A stretch of DNA of 64,000 bases from contig CADAYD010000007.1 of assembly GCA_902791985.1 (NCBI GenBank), positions 1 to 64,000 on the forward strand, written 5' to 3'. Shown here piece after piece: positions 8,972-17,675 of this stretch. Source of the DNA: an uncultured bacterium (GTDB lineage: Bacteria > Cyanobacteriota > Vampirovibrionia > Gastranaerophilales > Gastranaerophilaceae). The first letter of the stretch is position 1; every line of letters starts with the position of its first letter. The position numbers and the translations under genes were made by a program. The notes beneath the pieces were generated by a model. The model saw only the letters and a program-made list of their open reading frames with translations, made no database searches and was not told the origin of the DNA.

Positions 8972-9472
8972 TTATCTGTAATTTGTAAACTGCAAGGGGG
9001 TGTTATAGTTATCTTCGTTTTGGCGTATCATCTGTATAACCGCCTGCAAATCGTCTCTGCTTTTGCCGGAAACTCTAATCTGTTCGCCCTGAATAGAAGA
9101 TTGAACTTTGAGTTTAGTATTTTTGATGTCATTTGTAATTTTTTTAGCAAGTTCTTGAGTCAATCCCTTTTTAAGATTGATAACTTGTCGAACGTTACCG
9201 CCAAGTGCATTTTCGACTTTTTGCGGATCTAATATTTTAAGGCTCAGATTACGTTTTGAAAATTTTGATTGCAAAATATCATTAATGTTACGCAATTTCA
9301 TTTCGTCCTCAGTTGTGATTGTAATAGATTTCCCTTCTTCAAGTTCAACTGTTGATTTAGAGTTTTTAAAATCAAAGCGTGATAAGAGCTCTTTTTTTAC
9401 TTGCTCAACTGCGTTTACGACTTCTTGTTTATCGTATTCCGATACAATATCAAAACTACAATCTTTAGCCAT
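8972..9472 (-). CDS. yajQ: YajQ family nucleotide-binding protein
   Basis: This 166-residue protein matches the YajQ (DUF520) family from the opening KDCSFDIVSEYDKQEVVNAV to the closing FTNYR. The family folds as two ferredoxin-like domains. Members bind nucleotides or RNA, and one has been described as a cyclic-di-GMP effector. It has a very strong AAGGAGGG ribosome site. It lies upstream of tyrS on the same strand, 65 bp away. Confidence 0.95.
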   Translation of the reverse strand: MAKDCSFDIVSEYDKQEVVNAVEQVKKELLSRFDFKNSKSTVELEEGKSITITTEDEMKLRNINDILQSKFSKRNLSLKILDPQKVENALGGNVRQVINLKKGLTQELAKKITNDIKNTKLKVQSSIQGEQIRVSGKSRDDLQAVIQMIRQNEDNYNTPLQFTNYR

Positions 9473-9568
9473 AGTATACCCTCCTTAATACAATTTAATA
9501 TTACCATAAACAAAAATAAAGGTAGAATTTAAAAATCCTACCTGCTAAATCACACTAACTATTTTCTA

Positions 9569-9937
9569 TTACGGGGAAATTTTGGTTTTAATTTTATTAA
9601 ATAAATTTATAATTCCTGTTTTACATTTTGAAATTAAATTCGGAACTTTTGATGCAATTTTATTATATATTTTAGGTCCTGTTTTTATGCCTATTATTCC
9701 AAGTGCAACAGCGCCTATACCCAGTAAAATTTTCTTGATTAGTGAGTATTCTTTTTTACGTTTATTTTGATATATATCAGATTGCGGCTGACCGTTATTA
9801 ATTTGGGGCAGTGAGCCGTCAGCCGGTACGTAAGTCATTGAATTCATCGTTGTAGGGAATTGTCTTTCAATCATAGACATTCCGATATCGTCTGTCATAG
9901 CCGGGTTTCTTAATCCGTATAAAATGCTGTTGTCCAT
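9569..9937 (-). CDS. Small single-pass membrane protein, unknown
   Basis: The 122-residue product has a polar N-terminal half, then a basic stretch (NKRKKEYSLIKK), one hydrophobic segment (ILLGIGAVALGIIGIKTG), and a lysine-rich amphipathic tail. I do not recognise it. The 'basic run followed by LKIG-type hydrophobic helix' arrangement recalls the unknown proteins at 22751 and 27633. The start is weakly supported: TATAAT lies 3 nt upstream and the ribosome site is poor. Confidence 0.6.
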   Translation of the reverse strand: MDNSILYGLRNPAMTDDIGMSMIERQFPTTMNSMTYVPADGSLPQINNGQPQSDIYQNKRKKEYSLIKKILLGIGAVALGIIGIKTGPKIYNKIASKVPNLISKCKTGIINLFNKIKTKISP

Positions 9938-10059
9938 AAAATTATAACCTACTTATAAACCTTTACATTTATATAAAGTATTTTTGTGTAAAATAATTTA
10001 CTTTTTTATAAAAGTTTGCTTAAATATTCTTAACAATATTTAGAAAAGAGGTAGAGTTT

Positions 10060-10362
10060 ATGAATATGTTTAAACGTTGGTATGATGCGGATGCGGTTGT
10101 CAGTAAGACTATAAATGATATGGAAAAATTACCGGAAGAACAACAAGTTTGGTGTGCTGAATATATAATAGACGACTTGTTGAAAGATGTGGAACTAAAA
10201 GAAATGAGTCTTGAAGATCAATACAACTACATAATGCGCAGATGGTATGATAAAAATATTAAAGTTTCGCATGCGATTGAGTATTTAAGGCTTTGTCCTG
10301 ATGATATAAGACGTGAAACAGCCTTGAAAGTTCAAAAATTTATGAAAAATCTTAACAAATAG
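10060..10362 (+). CDS. Small protein with an internal duplication, unknown
   Basis: This 100-residue soluble protein follows an AGAGGTAGAG ribosome site. It appears to consist of two copies of one helical unit. RWYDADAVVSKTINDMEKLP at residues 5-24 is echoed by RRWYDKNIKVSHAIEYLRLC further on, each followed by a helix of similar length. The repeated RWYD motif is striking. No function can be assigned. Confidence 0.75.
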   Translation: MNMFKRWYDADAVVSKTINDMEKLPEEQQVWCAEYIIDDLLKDVELKEMSLEDQYNYIMRRWYDKNIKVSHAIEYLRLCPDDIRRETALKVQKFMKNLNK

Positions 10363-10406
10363 CCAAAATTAAAAATATATTGTTTAATATATTTGGAGGG
10401 ATATTT

Positions 10407-10754
10407 GTGTCGGAAGAAATTAATAAAAAGGTAATAAATTTATTTTCAAGCCACAGCAAAAATAAACTGCCTAAAGAAGAGCAAAAGCAGATAAAGTACT
10501 ATGCCGGTTTTAGTTATGTCAAAGTTAAAAGAGATTCTAACGGTAAAAAATTCCGCAAAGATTATTTGCTTAAGTATGCTTCCGGTTGTCATTATATGGT
10601 TACCGTCATGAGAGAAGTAGAAGGTGAAATAGTTCTTTATTCTTATGATGTCCCTAATGAAGATTTATTCAAATTTATGAAATCTTTTGAAGAGAATACT
10701 TTAGACGGAACGATTATTGAGATAAACAAATATTTTCCTAACGAAATAGTTTAA
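10407..10754 (+). CDS. Hypothetical protein
   Basis: This is a 115-residue cytoplasmic protein of unknown function. The GTG at 10407 is preferred because GGAGGG lies 6 nt before it; the TTG at 10380 has no such signal. It has an alpha/beta composition with a basic patch (KVKRDSNGKKFRKDY) in the first half. It follows the RWYD-repeat gene by 44 bp and probably shares its transcript. Confidence 0.7.
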   Translation: MSEEINKKVINLFSSHSKNKLPKEEQKQIKYYAGFSYVKVKRDSNGKKFRKDYLLKYASGCHYMVTVMREVEGEIVLYSYDVPNEDLFKFMKSFEENTLDGTIIEINKYFPNEIV

Positions 10755-10805
10755 TAGTTCCTCGTTCGTTATGGGGTGAGGCTAGGAGAGGGGTTTTAAT
10801 ACCCG

Positions 10806-13334
10806 ATGTGTTTTTTTACGAAATATAATGAAAGTTTATATAAATGTTTTAAGCCATACCAGTATGTAGGGGGAGAGTTTTTGTCGCATAACAAGGATTT
10901 TGACACTGCAAAAATTCGTGTTGCGATGGCTTTTCCTGATAAATACGAGATAGGGATTTCGAATTTAGGTGTCAGGGTATTGTATGAGCTAATAAACAAA
11001 GAACCTGATTACATATGTGATAGGGTCTATGCTCCCGAAAAAGATTTCATCCCTGAGCCGTTGTATGCGCTTGAATCTAAGCGGCCGCTTAAGGATTTTG
11101 ATTCAATAGGATTTTCGCTACAGTATGAGATGGCTTATCCTACAGTTCTAAAAATGCTCGAAATGGCGGGTATCCCTTATAAAAATGAAGATAGAACGGA
11201 TGAAGATCCTATAATTATTGCTGGCGGTCCTTGTACCTTTAATCCGTTGCCAATGTGTGAATTTATTGATGTTTTTACTATAGGCGACGGAGAGGATACA
11301 ATTATTGAAATCTGTAAAATTTTAGAAGAAACTAAAGGATTACCGAGAAAAGAGCGAATTAAAAAACTTTGTGAAAATCCATCAAATGGACGCTGGTCTG
11401 CTTTAACAGGAGGGAATGTAGATAAACGTATTTCTCAGTTAGAGTTGGAGACAGCTTTGACTTCTTATCCTATACCATTTTCATCTTCGGTTCAGGATAG
11501 GGCAGTCGTTGAAATTCGCAGAGGCTGCGGCAGAATGTGCAGGTTTTGCCAACCGGGGCATGTTACTTTGCCGATAAGGGAACGCAGTGCCCAAGATATT
11601 ATAAAAATCACAAAAGAACTTGTAAAAAATACCGGTTATGACGAATATTCCCTTTTGTCTCTATCATCAAACGATTATGCAAATATTAATGAAGTAATTA
11701 AGGAATTGAGCGTTGATTTCAATGATAAAAAAGTTTCCGTAACTTTGCCAAGCCAAAGAATTGACGGGTTTAATCTTGAACTTGCAAATCTTGTTCAAAG
11801 TGTCAGAAAATCGACCATGACGCTCGCTCCAGAGGCGGGAAGTCAAAGACTTCGTGATGTTATCAAAAAAAATATTTCAAAAGAACAAATTGAAAACGCG
11901 GTTTTGACTTTGTACGAAAATGGTTGGAGTCGTGTTAAACTTTATTTCATCTGCGGTTTGCCTACAGAAACTCTTGAAGATATGGATGAAATGGCAAATT
12001 TGCTCACCGGTTTGCGATATAAATCAAAACTTATAAAAAAAGAAAAAGGCTTAAATCATTCTCTTGAACTTACGTGCACGCTCTCGATATTCGTGCCTAA
12101 GCCGTTTACTCCGTTTCAGTGGTGCCCTCAAATGGCTTTAGATGAAGTTAAGGCACATATTGATTATCTTATGGAGCGTATGAAAAAAGTTAAAGGAGTA
12201 AAAATCAATTATAGTGACAAGTATTTGTCTTTACTCGAAGCGGTTTTGACAAGAGGTGATAAGTCTTTATGTAAATTTATTGAGGCGCTTTATAAAAAAG
12301 GTGTATATTTGGCTTCATGGGGTGAAAATTTTAGCTGGAAACTTTGGAATGAAACGGCGCAGGAATCCGGTTTGGATCTAGAACAACTTGCGCAGGCGCA
12401 ATATGATTTGGATAAACCCCTTCCTTGGGATTTTATAAATGTCGGACTTAATAAAGAATGGCTTGTAAATGAGTATAAAACCGCTTATGCAATTACAGAG
12501 GATTGTGTGCATGTTGTCCCGACCTGTCAAAGTCAATGTGTAAACTGCGGAGTTTGTAAAAACTTCAAGACTCATAAAGTTATGGCAAAACCCTTTACGG
12601 CATCAGATAAAGCACAATTGCTTGCAAGAGCTGAAAAACGACATATTGAAGACATTGATCAAAAAGATATTAAGCCTGTTTTCAGATACAGGGTAAAGCT
12701 CACTAAAATGGGTATTTTACGTTATTTTTCGCATCTCGACTGGCAAAATACATTCTTAAAGGCTATGCAAAGGACAAAATTGAAGGTCGCATATTCTTAC
12801 GGTTATAATCCTAAAATGAAGATTTCTATGGGGATTGCGCTTCCTTTGTTCTGCGAAAGCGAAACCGAGCTGGTAGATATTTGCCTTTGGGAACATCCGG
12901 ATAGTGATTATGTTAAAACGGAGATAGAAAAAGTTTTACCTCAGGGTTCTCAAATTATTGAGGTAAAACAAATTGATGTAAGTTCTCCGGCAATTGAAGA
13001 AGAAGTTTATTGGGCGGAGTATGAGGTAAAGATTTTTGATGAGGGTGTTTACGATTTTGGTAAATTTGTGTATAATACTCTCAGAGTTTTGGAGTCTGAT
13101 GAGATTTTAATAGACAAGAAAACTAAAAAAGGTTTAACAGAAAAAATAGACTATAAGCATTCAATCGGAGAATATCGATTTGATAGCGGAAGTCTGTTCA
13201 TAGTATTAAAGGCAGGTAAGAGCACTAATGTGCCTGCGTTAAGAGCGGATACGCTTATGGCTGCTATTGCACCGGAGGTTATGTTTGATATTAAGCGTAC
13301 AAAATTCTTGACAGAAAACCTGCACGAATTATAG
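10806..13334 (+). CDS. B12-binding radical SAM protein fused to DUF2344 (TIGR03960/TIGR03936 type)
   Basis: This protein of 842 residues has three parts. An N-terminal B12-binding-like region (FPDKYEIGISNLG, IIAGGPCTFNP, FTIGDGED) precedes a radical SAM core with the [4Fe-4S] ligands in RRGCGRMCRFCQPG and an extra Cys cluster (CQSQCVNCGVCK). The C-terminal DUF2344 domain (ILRYFSHLDWQNTFLKAMQR, YNPKMKISMGIALPL) follows. The fusion is common and is often found beside RNase E/G, as here. Its reaction is not established; a role in RNA or ribosome modification is a guess from context. The ribosome site is unclear. Confidence 0.9.
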   Translation: MCFFTKYNESLYKCFKPYQYVGGEFLSHNKDFDTAKIRVAMAFPDKYEIGISNLGVRVLYELINKEPDYICDRVYAPEKDFIPEPLYALESKRPLKDFDSIGFSLQYEMAYPTVLKMLEMAGIPYKNEDRTDEDPIIIAGGPCTFNPLPMCEFIDVFTIGDGEDTIIEICKILEETKGLPRKERIKKLCENPSNGRWSALTGGNVDKRISQLELETALTSYPIPFSSSVQDRAVVEIRRGCGRMCRFCQPGHVTLPIRERSAQDIIKITKELVKNTGYDEYSLLSLSSNDYANINEVIKELSVDFNDKKVSVTLPSQRIDGFNLELANLVQSVRKSTMTLAPEAGSQRLRDVIKKNISKEQIENAVLTLYENGWSRVKLYFICGLPTETLEDMDEMANLLTGLRYKSKLIKKEKGLNHSLELTCTLSIFVPKPFTPFQWCPQMALDEVKAHIDYLMERMKKVKGVKINYSDKYLSLLEAVLTRGDKSLCKFIEALYKKGVYLASWGENFSWKLWNETAQESGLDLEQLAQAQYDLDKPLPWDFINVGLNKEWLVNEYKTAYAITEDCVHVVPTCQSQCVNCGVCKNFKTHKVMAKPFTASDKAQLLARAEKRHIEDIDQKDIKPVFRYRVKLTKMGILRYFSHLDWQNTFLKAMQRTKLKVAYSYGYNPKMKISMGIALPLFCESETELVDICLWEHPDSDYVKTEIEKVLPQGSQIIEVKQIDVSSPAIEEEVYWAEYEVKIFDEGVYDFGKFVYNTLRVLESDEILIDKKTKKGLTEKIDYKHSIGEYRFDSGSLFIVLKAGKSTNVPALRADTLMAAIAPEVMFDIKRTKFLTENLHEL

Positions 13335-13351
13335 AAGAAGGAAAGATTTTT

Positions 13352-15091
13352 ATGAGCAACAGAAACAACAATCAAAAACAAAATCAAAGTCAATCAGTTG
13401 ACAAAAAAATTGTTATTGCAGAACGCGATAATATCGCAGCATTATTAGAGAATAAAAAAGTTACGGACTTTTTTATCCAAAGAGGAGATGTTTTACTTGG
13501 GGACGTGTATCTTGCGAGTGTAGATAATATTTTGCCAAGTATAGACGCAGCATTTGTCAATGTTGGCACTGATAAAATGGGATTTTTACATGCTGAAGAT
13601 GTCATGGGCAAAGGAACATTAAAAGAAAAACTTGCACCTAAACAAAAACTTGTTGTGCAAGTTGTAAAAGAGCCAACAGGTCACAAAGGGCCAAGAGTAA
13701 CAACAGAAATCAGCCTTCCCGGTCGTTTTTTAGTGTTGATGCCCTATGAACCCGGTATCAGCGTTTCTAAAAAAATTGAAAATTCAAAAGAAAGAGCAAG
13801 ATTAAAGGCGATAGTAAATCTAATTAAGCCTGTTGGTGTCGGTGTTATTATAAGAACCGAGGCTGAAGGTCAATCAGAAGCTGATATTCAGGAAGATTTG
13901 GAAATACTTTTGGAAAAATGGAACAATATCATTACATCTTCAGAAACTCTTGAGGCTCCAAGTTTAATATATAGAGACCAAGATTTATTATACAAAGTTA
14001 TCAGAGAAGCTTGCACTGAAGATGTATCAGAAATTGTTGTAGATACTCCGTTTGCACTTAATCGTGTTCAAAATATTTTACAGAATTGGCACATTAATAA
14101 AGGAGTTAAAGTTACATTATACAAAGGTACTGAGCCTCTATTGATTGCGATGGATATTCATAAAGAGATTAAGGCTGCGTTGAATGTAAAGGTTAATATG
14201 CCATCAGGCGGATATTTATTTATTCAGCAAACTGAAGCATTGACAGTAATAGATGTTAACAGCGGAAAATTCATCAGTTCTGCCACCCAAGATGAAACTA
14301 TTTTGAAAACAAATATTGAGGCAGTTCATGAAATCGCCAGACAGCTTCGTTTGAGAAATATCGGCGGAATGGTTATTATAGACTTTATTGATATGATTTC
14401 ACGCGCAGATAAATTGGCTATGTTAGAAGAACTTGAGATTGCACTTGAAGCGGATAAAGCAAAACCACAAGTTGGTCAATTGTCGGATTTAGGCTTGGTA
14501 GAGCTTACAAGACACAGACAGGGACAATCTTTGGCAGAAATCTTTACTAAAAAATGTCCGCACTGTCAAGGTTCAGGTTGTTCTGTAATCGATTTTAATT
14601 TTGCAACTCCGGTTGCTGAAGGTGAGTACCGCGCAAAAGCAGCGAAGGTCAAGCTTCCGTCAGGTGCGTTCAAGAAAAATAATAAATTCAACAAAAATTC
14701 TAAACCTCAAAGTGAAGAAATTGTAACGGAGGTAGTTGAAGAAACAATAGAACGGCCAACACTAGAAACAGAACCGTCTGTCGTAGCATCTCAAGAAGCC
14801 GTAAAAAAAGAAAATAACAGACGTAACAGAAAAAATCGGTTTAATAAAAACGAAAAATCTCAAACTGAAGAGGCTGCAGCATCGATTCCAACAGATGCGC
14901 CGACCCTGGAGTCCAAAGATACAAAGAAAAAGACTCGCAGAACTTCTAAAAAAGCTGCAGTTGCAGAAGTTAATGAACCGGTAGCAGAAGTGAAGTCTGA
15001 AGAACCAAAAGAAGAAAAGCCTAAAAAGCGCCCAAATAGGGGTGCTTCAAAAAAAAGTAAAGTTACAAAGAAAAAGGATGAGAATGAATAA
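13352..15091 (+). CDS. rng: Ribonuclease E/G
   Basis: This endoribonuclease for RNA processing and decay has 579 residues. An S1-type RNA-binding domain lies at about residues 40-120. The RNase E/G domain carries catalytic aspartates in VIDVNSGKF and IIDFIDM and the 'Zn-link' CPHC near residue 405. The last 150 residues are low-complexity and basic/acidic (runs of Lys, Glu, Ala) and could bind RNA or partners. The start follows AGAAGGAAAG. It sits 17 bp after the radical SAM gene, and the small membrane gene begins inside its 3' end. Confidence 0.94.
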   Translation: MSNRNNNQKQNQSQSVDKKIVIAERDNIAALLENKKVTDFFIQRGDVLLGDVYLASVDNILPSIDAAFVNVGTDKMGFLHAEDVMGKGTLKEKLAPKQKLVVQVVKEPTGHKGPRVTTEISLPGRFLVLMPYEPGISVSKKIENSKERARLKAIVNLIKPVGVGVIIRTEAEGQSEADIQEDLEILLEKWNNIITSSETLEAPSLIYRDQDLLYKVIREACTEDVSEIVVDTPFALNRVQNILQNWHINKGVKVTLYKGTEPLLIAMDIHKEIKAALNVKVNMPSGGYLFIQQTEALTVIDVNSGKFISSATQDETILKTNIEAVHEIARQLRLRNIGGMVIIDFIDMISRADKLAMLEELEIALEADKAKPQVGQLSDLGLVELTRHRQGQSLAEIFTKKCPHCQGSGCSVIDFNFATPVAEGEYRAKAAKVKLPSGAFKKNNKFNKNSKPQSEEIVTEVVEETIERPTLETEPSVVASQEAVKKENNRRNRKNRFNKNEKSQTEEAAASIPTDAPTLESKDTKKKTRRTSKKAAVAEVNEPVAEVKSEEPKEEKPKKRPNRGASKKSKVTKKKDENE

Positions 15092-15380
15092 TAAATTTTA
15101 TAAATCATTATTTGCGGTGATGACTGTATTATTTACAGTCACACCGTCTTTTGCTGCTAAAATAACTCCGGAAATGAAGATTGTAGCAACAAAATTTGGA
15201 CTTGCAATGGCTGGAGTTGTCGCGTTTTCCTTTATTTTGTATTTGATATTAGCTTTATATAACAGGTTTTTTGTCGGAGAACAAATTAAAGATTTTAAAT
15301 TAAGAAAAGATTCTTTAAGGGCCCCTTCCGATAAAGACGATGCGATTATGATGTTTATTGCAAAGAATAGATTAAAGTAG
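15084..15380 (+). CDS. Small membrane protein, unknown
   Basis: The 98-residue product has a signal-like N-terminus (NNKFYKSLFAVMTVLFTVTP ending SFAA) and a second hydrophobic helix (LAMAGVVAFSFILYLILALY) followed by a charged cytoplasmic tail. The ATG at 15084 is chosen because AAAGG lies 6-7 nt upstream; it overlaps the end of the RNase gene. Family unknown. It is probably co-transcribed with the next gene. Confidence 0.7.
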   Translation: MNNKFYKSLFAVMTVLFTVTPSFAAKITPEMKIVATKFGLAMAGVVAFSFILYLILALYNRFFVGEQIKDFKLRKDSLRAPSDKDDAIMMFIAKNRLK

Positions 15381-15389
15381 GATTTTATT

Positions 15390-16241
15390 GTGGAAAATTT
15401 AAAAAAACATGGTGTTTTTATCACAATTTTAGTCACAATTGTATTAGTCATACTGTGTATAATTCATAATTCTTATGTTGTAACGCAGCGTAAGGCAAAG
15501 AAATTACAAATTAGTCCCAAAACTGTTTCATTGACTTCGAATGTTCCAGTAGATAATAATTCGGTATTAAATCAGCACTCTCCCCTAGTTCCTGAATTTA
15601 GGTTAAATAGCGAAAGGACAAATAATCAAAATATTCCCGAACGTTCTTTAGAAACAGTGTTGTCCGTTTCAAATGAATATTCATCACCAAATGATGAAAA
15701 AAAATTTTATGCTCCACCCAATAGGGGTGACATAGATAAAAATAATTCTAAAATTCTCAATCCAATACCAGTTGTAAGACGCCCCAAAAGTTTTACAAGC
15801 AGTTTGAGTATGTGTGAACCTTATAAAGAAACTCTGACAACTGAGTATATGGGTATGAATATCAAATATGATTTAGAAATTTTGGGTTGGATAAATAACA
15901 AATGTGTTTTAAATTTTGTGTCGAATATGCTGGGTTCAGGTGAAGGTTTTGAAGATTTATATGGCATATCTGCGGATTCTTCTCAGATTGTAGGTTTTGC
16001 TCCTAAAATAAGGTGCGAATTTACAAAGCAACAGCTTTTATATGTTGGGGATAATATTTTAGAAGAAAATGATAAGAATCGTAAAATGCTAAAAAATCCT
16101 AATCAGATTGAATTTCCTGATATAGGTGAAATGTCATTTTCGGATGTTAAGCTTTTGCAAATAATTTTTAACGACAATGCTTGCAAATTGGTTAATTCTG
16201 ATGAATTTAATAAACTGTTAAATGGTTTGTTTACTTACTAG
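15390..16241 (+). CDS. Membrane-anchored protein with exported domain, unknown
   Basis: This 283-residue protein starts at GTG. One N-terminal transmembrane helix (GVFITILVTIVLVILCII) is followed by a long Asn/Ser/Pro-rich linker and a C-terminal domain from about residue 145 (SMCEPYKETLTTEYMGMNIK) that contains three cysteines, probably outside the membrane. I do not recognise it. It follows the 15084 gene by 9 bp. Confidence 0.7.
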   Translation: MENLKKHGVFITILVTIVLVILCIIHNSYVVTQRKAKKLQISPKTVSLTSNVPVDNNSVLNQHSPLVPEFRLNSERTNNQNIPERSLETVLSVSNEYSSPNDEKKFYAPPNRGDIDKNNSKILNPIPVVRRPKSFTSSLSMCEPYKETLTTEYMGMNIKYDLEILGWINNKCVLNFVSNMLGSGEGFEDLYGISADSSQIVGFAPKIRCEFTKQQLLYVGDNILEENDKNRKMLKNPNQIEFPDIGEMSFSDVKLLQIIFNDNACKLVNSDEFNKLLNGLFTY

Positions 16242-16370
16242 TGTTCAGATATCGCATTGGTAGTGCCTTTAAAAAGCAATGAACTTAAAGCCATATTGCT
16301 TCAATCTTTTTTGTAATTTTCTTGCATAATAAGTATTTTGATGTAAAATATATGATAAAGGGGATTAACT

Positions 16371-16481
16371 ATGGAATTTTTCAGAAAACATCAAAAAGCC
16401 TTTATAATTGTGATGGGAACCTGTTTCCTGATATGGACATTTGGTTCTATGGTATTTATGGCTTTTTCAATGATGAAATAA
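16371..16481 (+). CDS. 36-residue membrane microprotein
   Basis: ATG at 16371 opens a 36-codon frame ending TAA at 16479-16481. The product has a basic N-terminus (MEFFRKHQKAF) and one hydrophobic helix (IIVMGTCFLIWTFGSMVFMA). An AAAGGGG ribosome site stands 7 nt upstream, and the murein hydrolase gene starts 7 bp after the stop, so it looks like the first gene of that operon. Function unknown; a small regulator or partner of an envelope complex is possible. Confidence 0.6.
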   Translation: MEFFRKHQKAFIIVMGTCFLIWTFGSMVFMAFSMMK

Positions 16482-16488
16482 TTGGAAT

Positions 16489-17664
16489 ATGAAAATAAAA
16501 AAACTTATAAAATATATATTTATATGCATATTATTAGTCGGTTCTATAGGTATAACTTGTGGACCTGTTTGTGCTGCTCCTCAGCAGACTTCGGCACAAT
16601 TAAAACAGAAATTAAAACAAACAAATAATAAAAGAAATTATTTACAGCAGCAAAAACGTAAAGCTGATTTACGCTTGCGCAGAGAGCAAAACAAACTGAG
16701 TACAAACCAGCAGAGATTAGAAGTTGCCCATACAAGATTGCAGCAAAATACCATTCGATACAATAATTTGATTACAAATCTAGCATCTATGGAAATTCAA
16801 TTAAATCAGGCTCTTGCAGAATTTCAAAAACTTGATTATGAAATGAAAAATCGTATCAGACAGGTATTTATGCACCAAAGAACCGGAATGTTTGAATCAA
16901 TACTATGTGCAAGAGATGTTAATACTTTATTGGATACGTTTTATTTTGAAAAAATTGTTATAATGGAAGATTACAAAAGAATTCAGACTTTAAAGGCTAA
17001 AGCAGCACATATTGCCGCTCTTAAAGCACAGGTCGAAAGTCAAAAGCGTATGATAGAAACTTCAATCAGAGATATTAATAATCAGCGTGCCTCAATTCAA
17101 AATTCTATTGCCGCAAATAAATCTATGATTGAAAGACTCAAAAAAGATAAAGCATATTATGAAAAGACTGAGAAAGAACTTGCAAATCAATCTGCTAATT
17201 TGCAGAATATGATAGCAAAATTAGCGAAAAATAATGCCGGTTCTTCTTCACAAGTTGTAGTCTCGTCAACCGGATTTATAAGACCGATTTCCGGTCCGAT
17301 AACTTCTCCTTTTGGTTATAGAATACATCCTATATTCAAAAGTAGGATTTATCACTCCGGTATTGATATTGGTGGCCCTAACGGTGGTGCTATCAAGGCT
17401 TCTAATGACGGTAAAGTTATATATTCCGGTTGGTATGGCGGATATGGCAAGGTTGTTATTTTAGACCATGGGGTGATAAATGGTCAACCGATTACAACAC
17501 TGTATGCTCATATGTCCTCTATAGGAGTATCTAACGGGCAAATGGTTAAAAAAGGCCAAACATTGGGAAGAGAAGGTTCAACGGGTTATAGTACAGGCCC
17601 TCATTGTCACTTCGAGGTTCGTGTCAATGGTAAACCTGTCAATCCGATGAATTATATAAGATAA
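16489..17664 (+). CDS. M23 family murein hydrolase / EnvC-like activator
   Basis: This exported protein of 391 residues has a signal peptide (IFICILLVGSIGITCGPVCA), a long coiled coil rich in Gln and Lys (about residues 35-250), and a C-terminal M23/LytM domain. The zinc-binding and catalytic positions are present: HSGID, LYAHMS and HCHFEV. It could therefore be an active endopeptidase rather than a degenerate activator like E. coli EnvC. It would act on peptidoglycan during division or growth. It heads the envelope block leading to lpxB. Confidence 0.92.
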   Translation: MKIKKLIKYIFICILLVGSIGITCGPVCAAPQQTSAQLKQKLKQTNNKRNYLQQQKRKADLRLRREQNKLSTNQQRLEVAHTRLQQNTIRYNNLITNLASMEIQLNQALAEFQKLDYEMKNRIRQVFMHQRTGMFESILCARDVNTLLDTFYFEKIVIMEDYKRIQTLKAKAAHIAALKAQVESQKRMIETSIRDINNQRASIQNSIAANKSMIERLKKDKAYYEKTEKELANQSANLQNMIAKLAKNNAGSSSQVVVSSTGFIRPISGPITSPFGYRIHPIFKSRIYHSGIDIGGPNGGAIKASNDGKVIYSGWYGGYGKVVILDHGVINGQPITTLYAHMSSIGVSNGQMVKKGQTLGREGSTGYSTGPHCHFEVRVNGKPVNPMNYIR

Positions 17665-17675
17665 GGAATAAATAA

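Noticed and set aside
9522-9543. Hairpin GGTAGAATT...AATCCTACC as terminator after the gene at 9569
   Set aside because: The arms contain a mismatch, pairing is weak and no T-run follows on the relevant strand.
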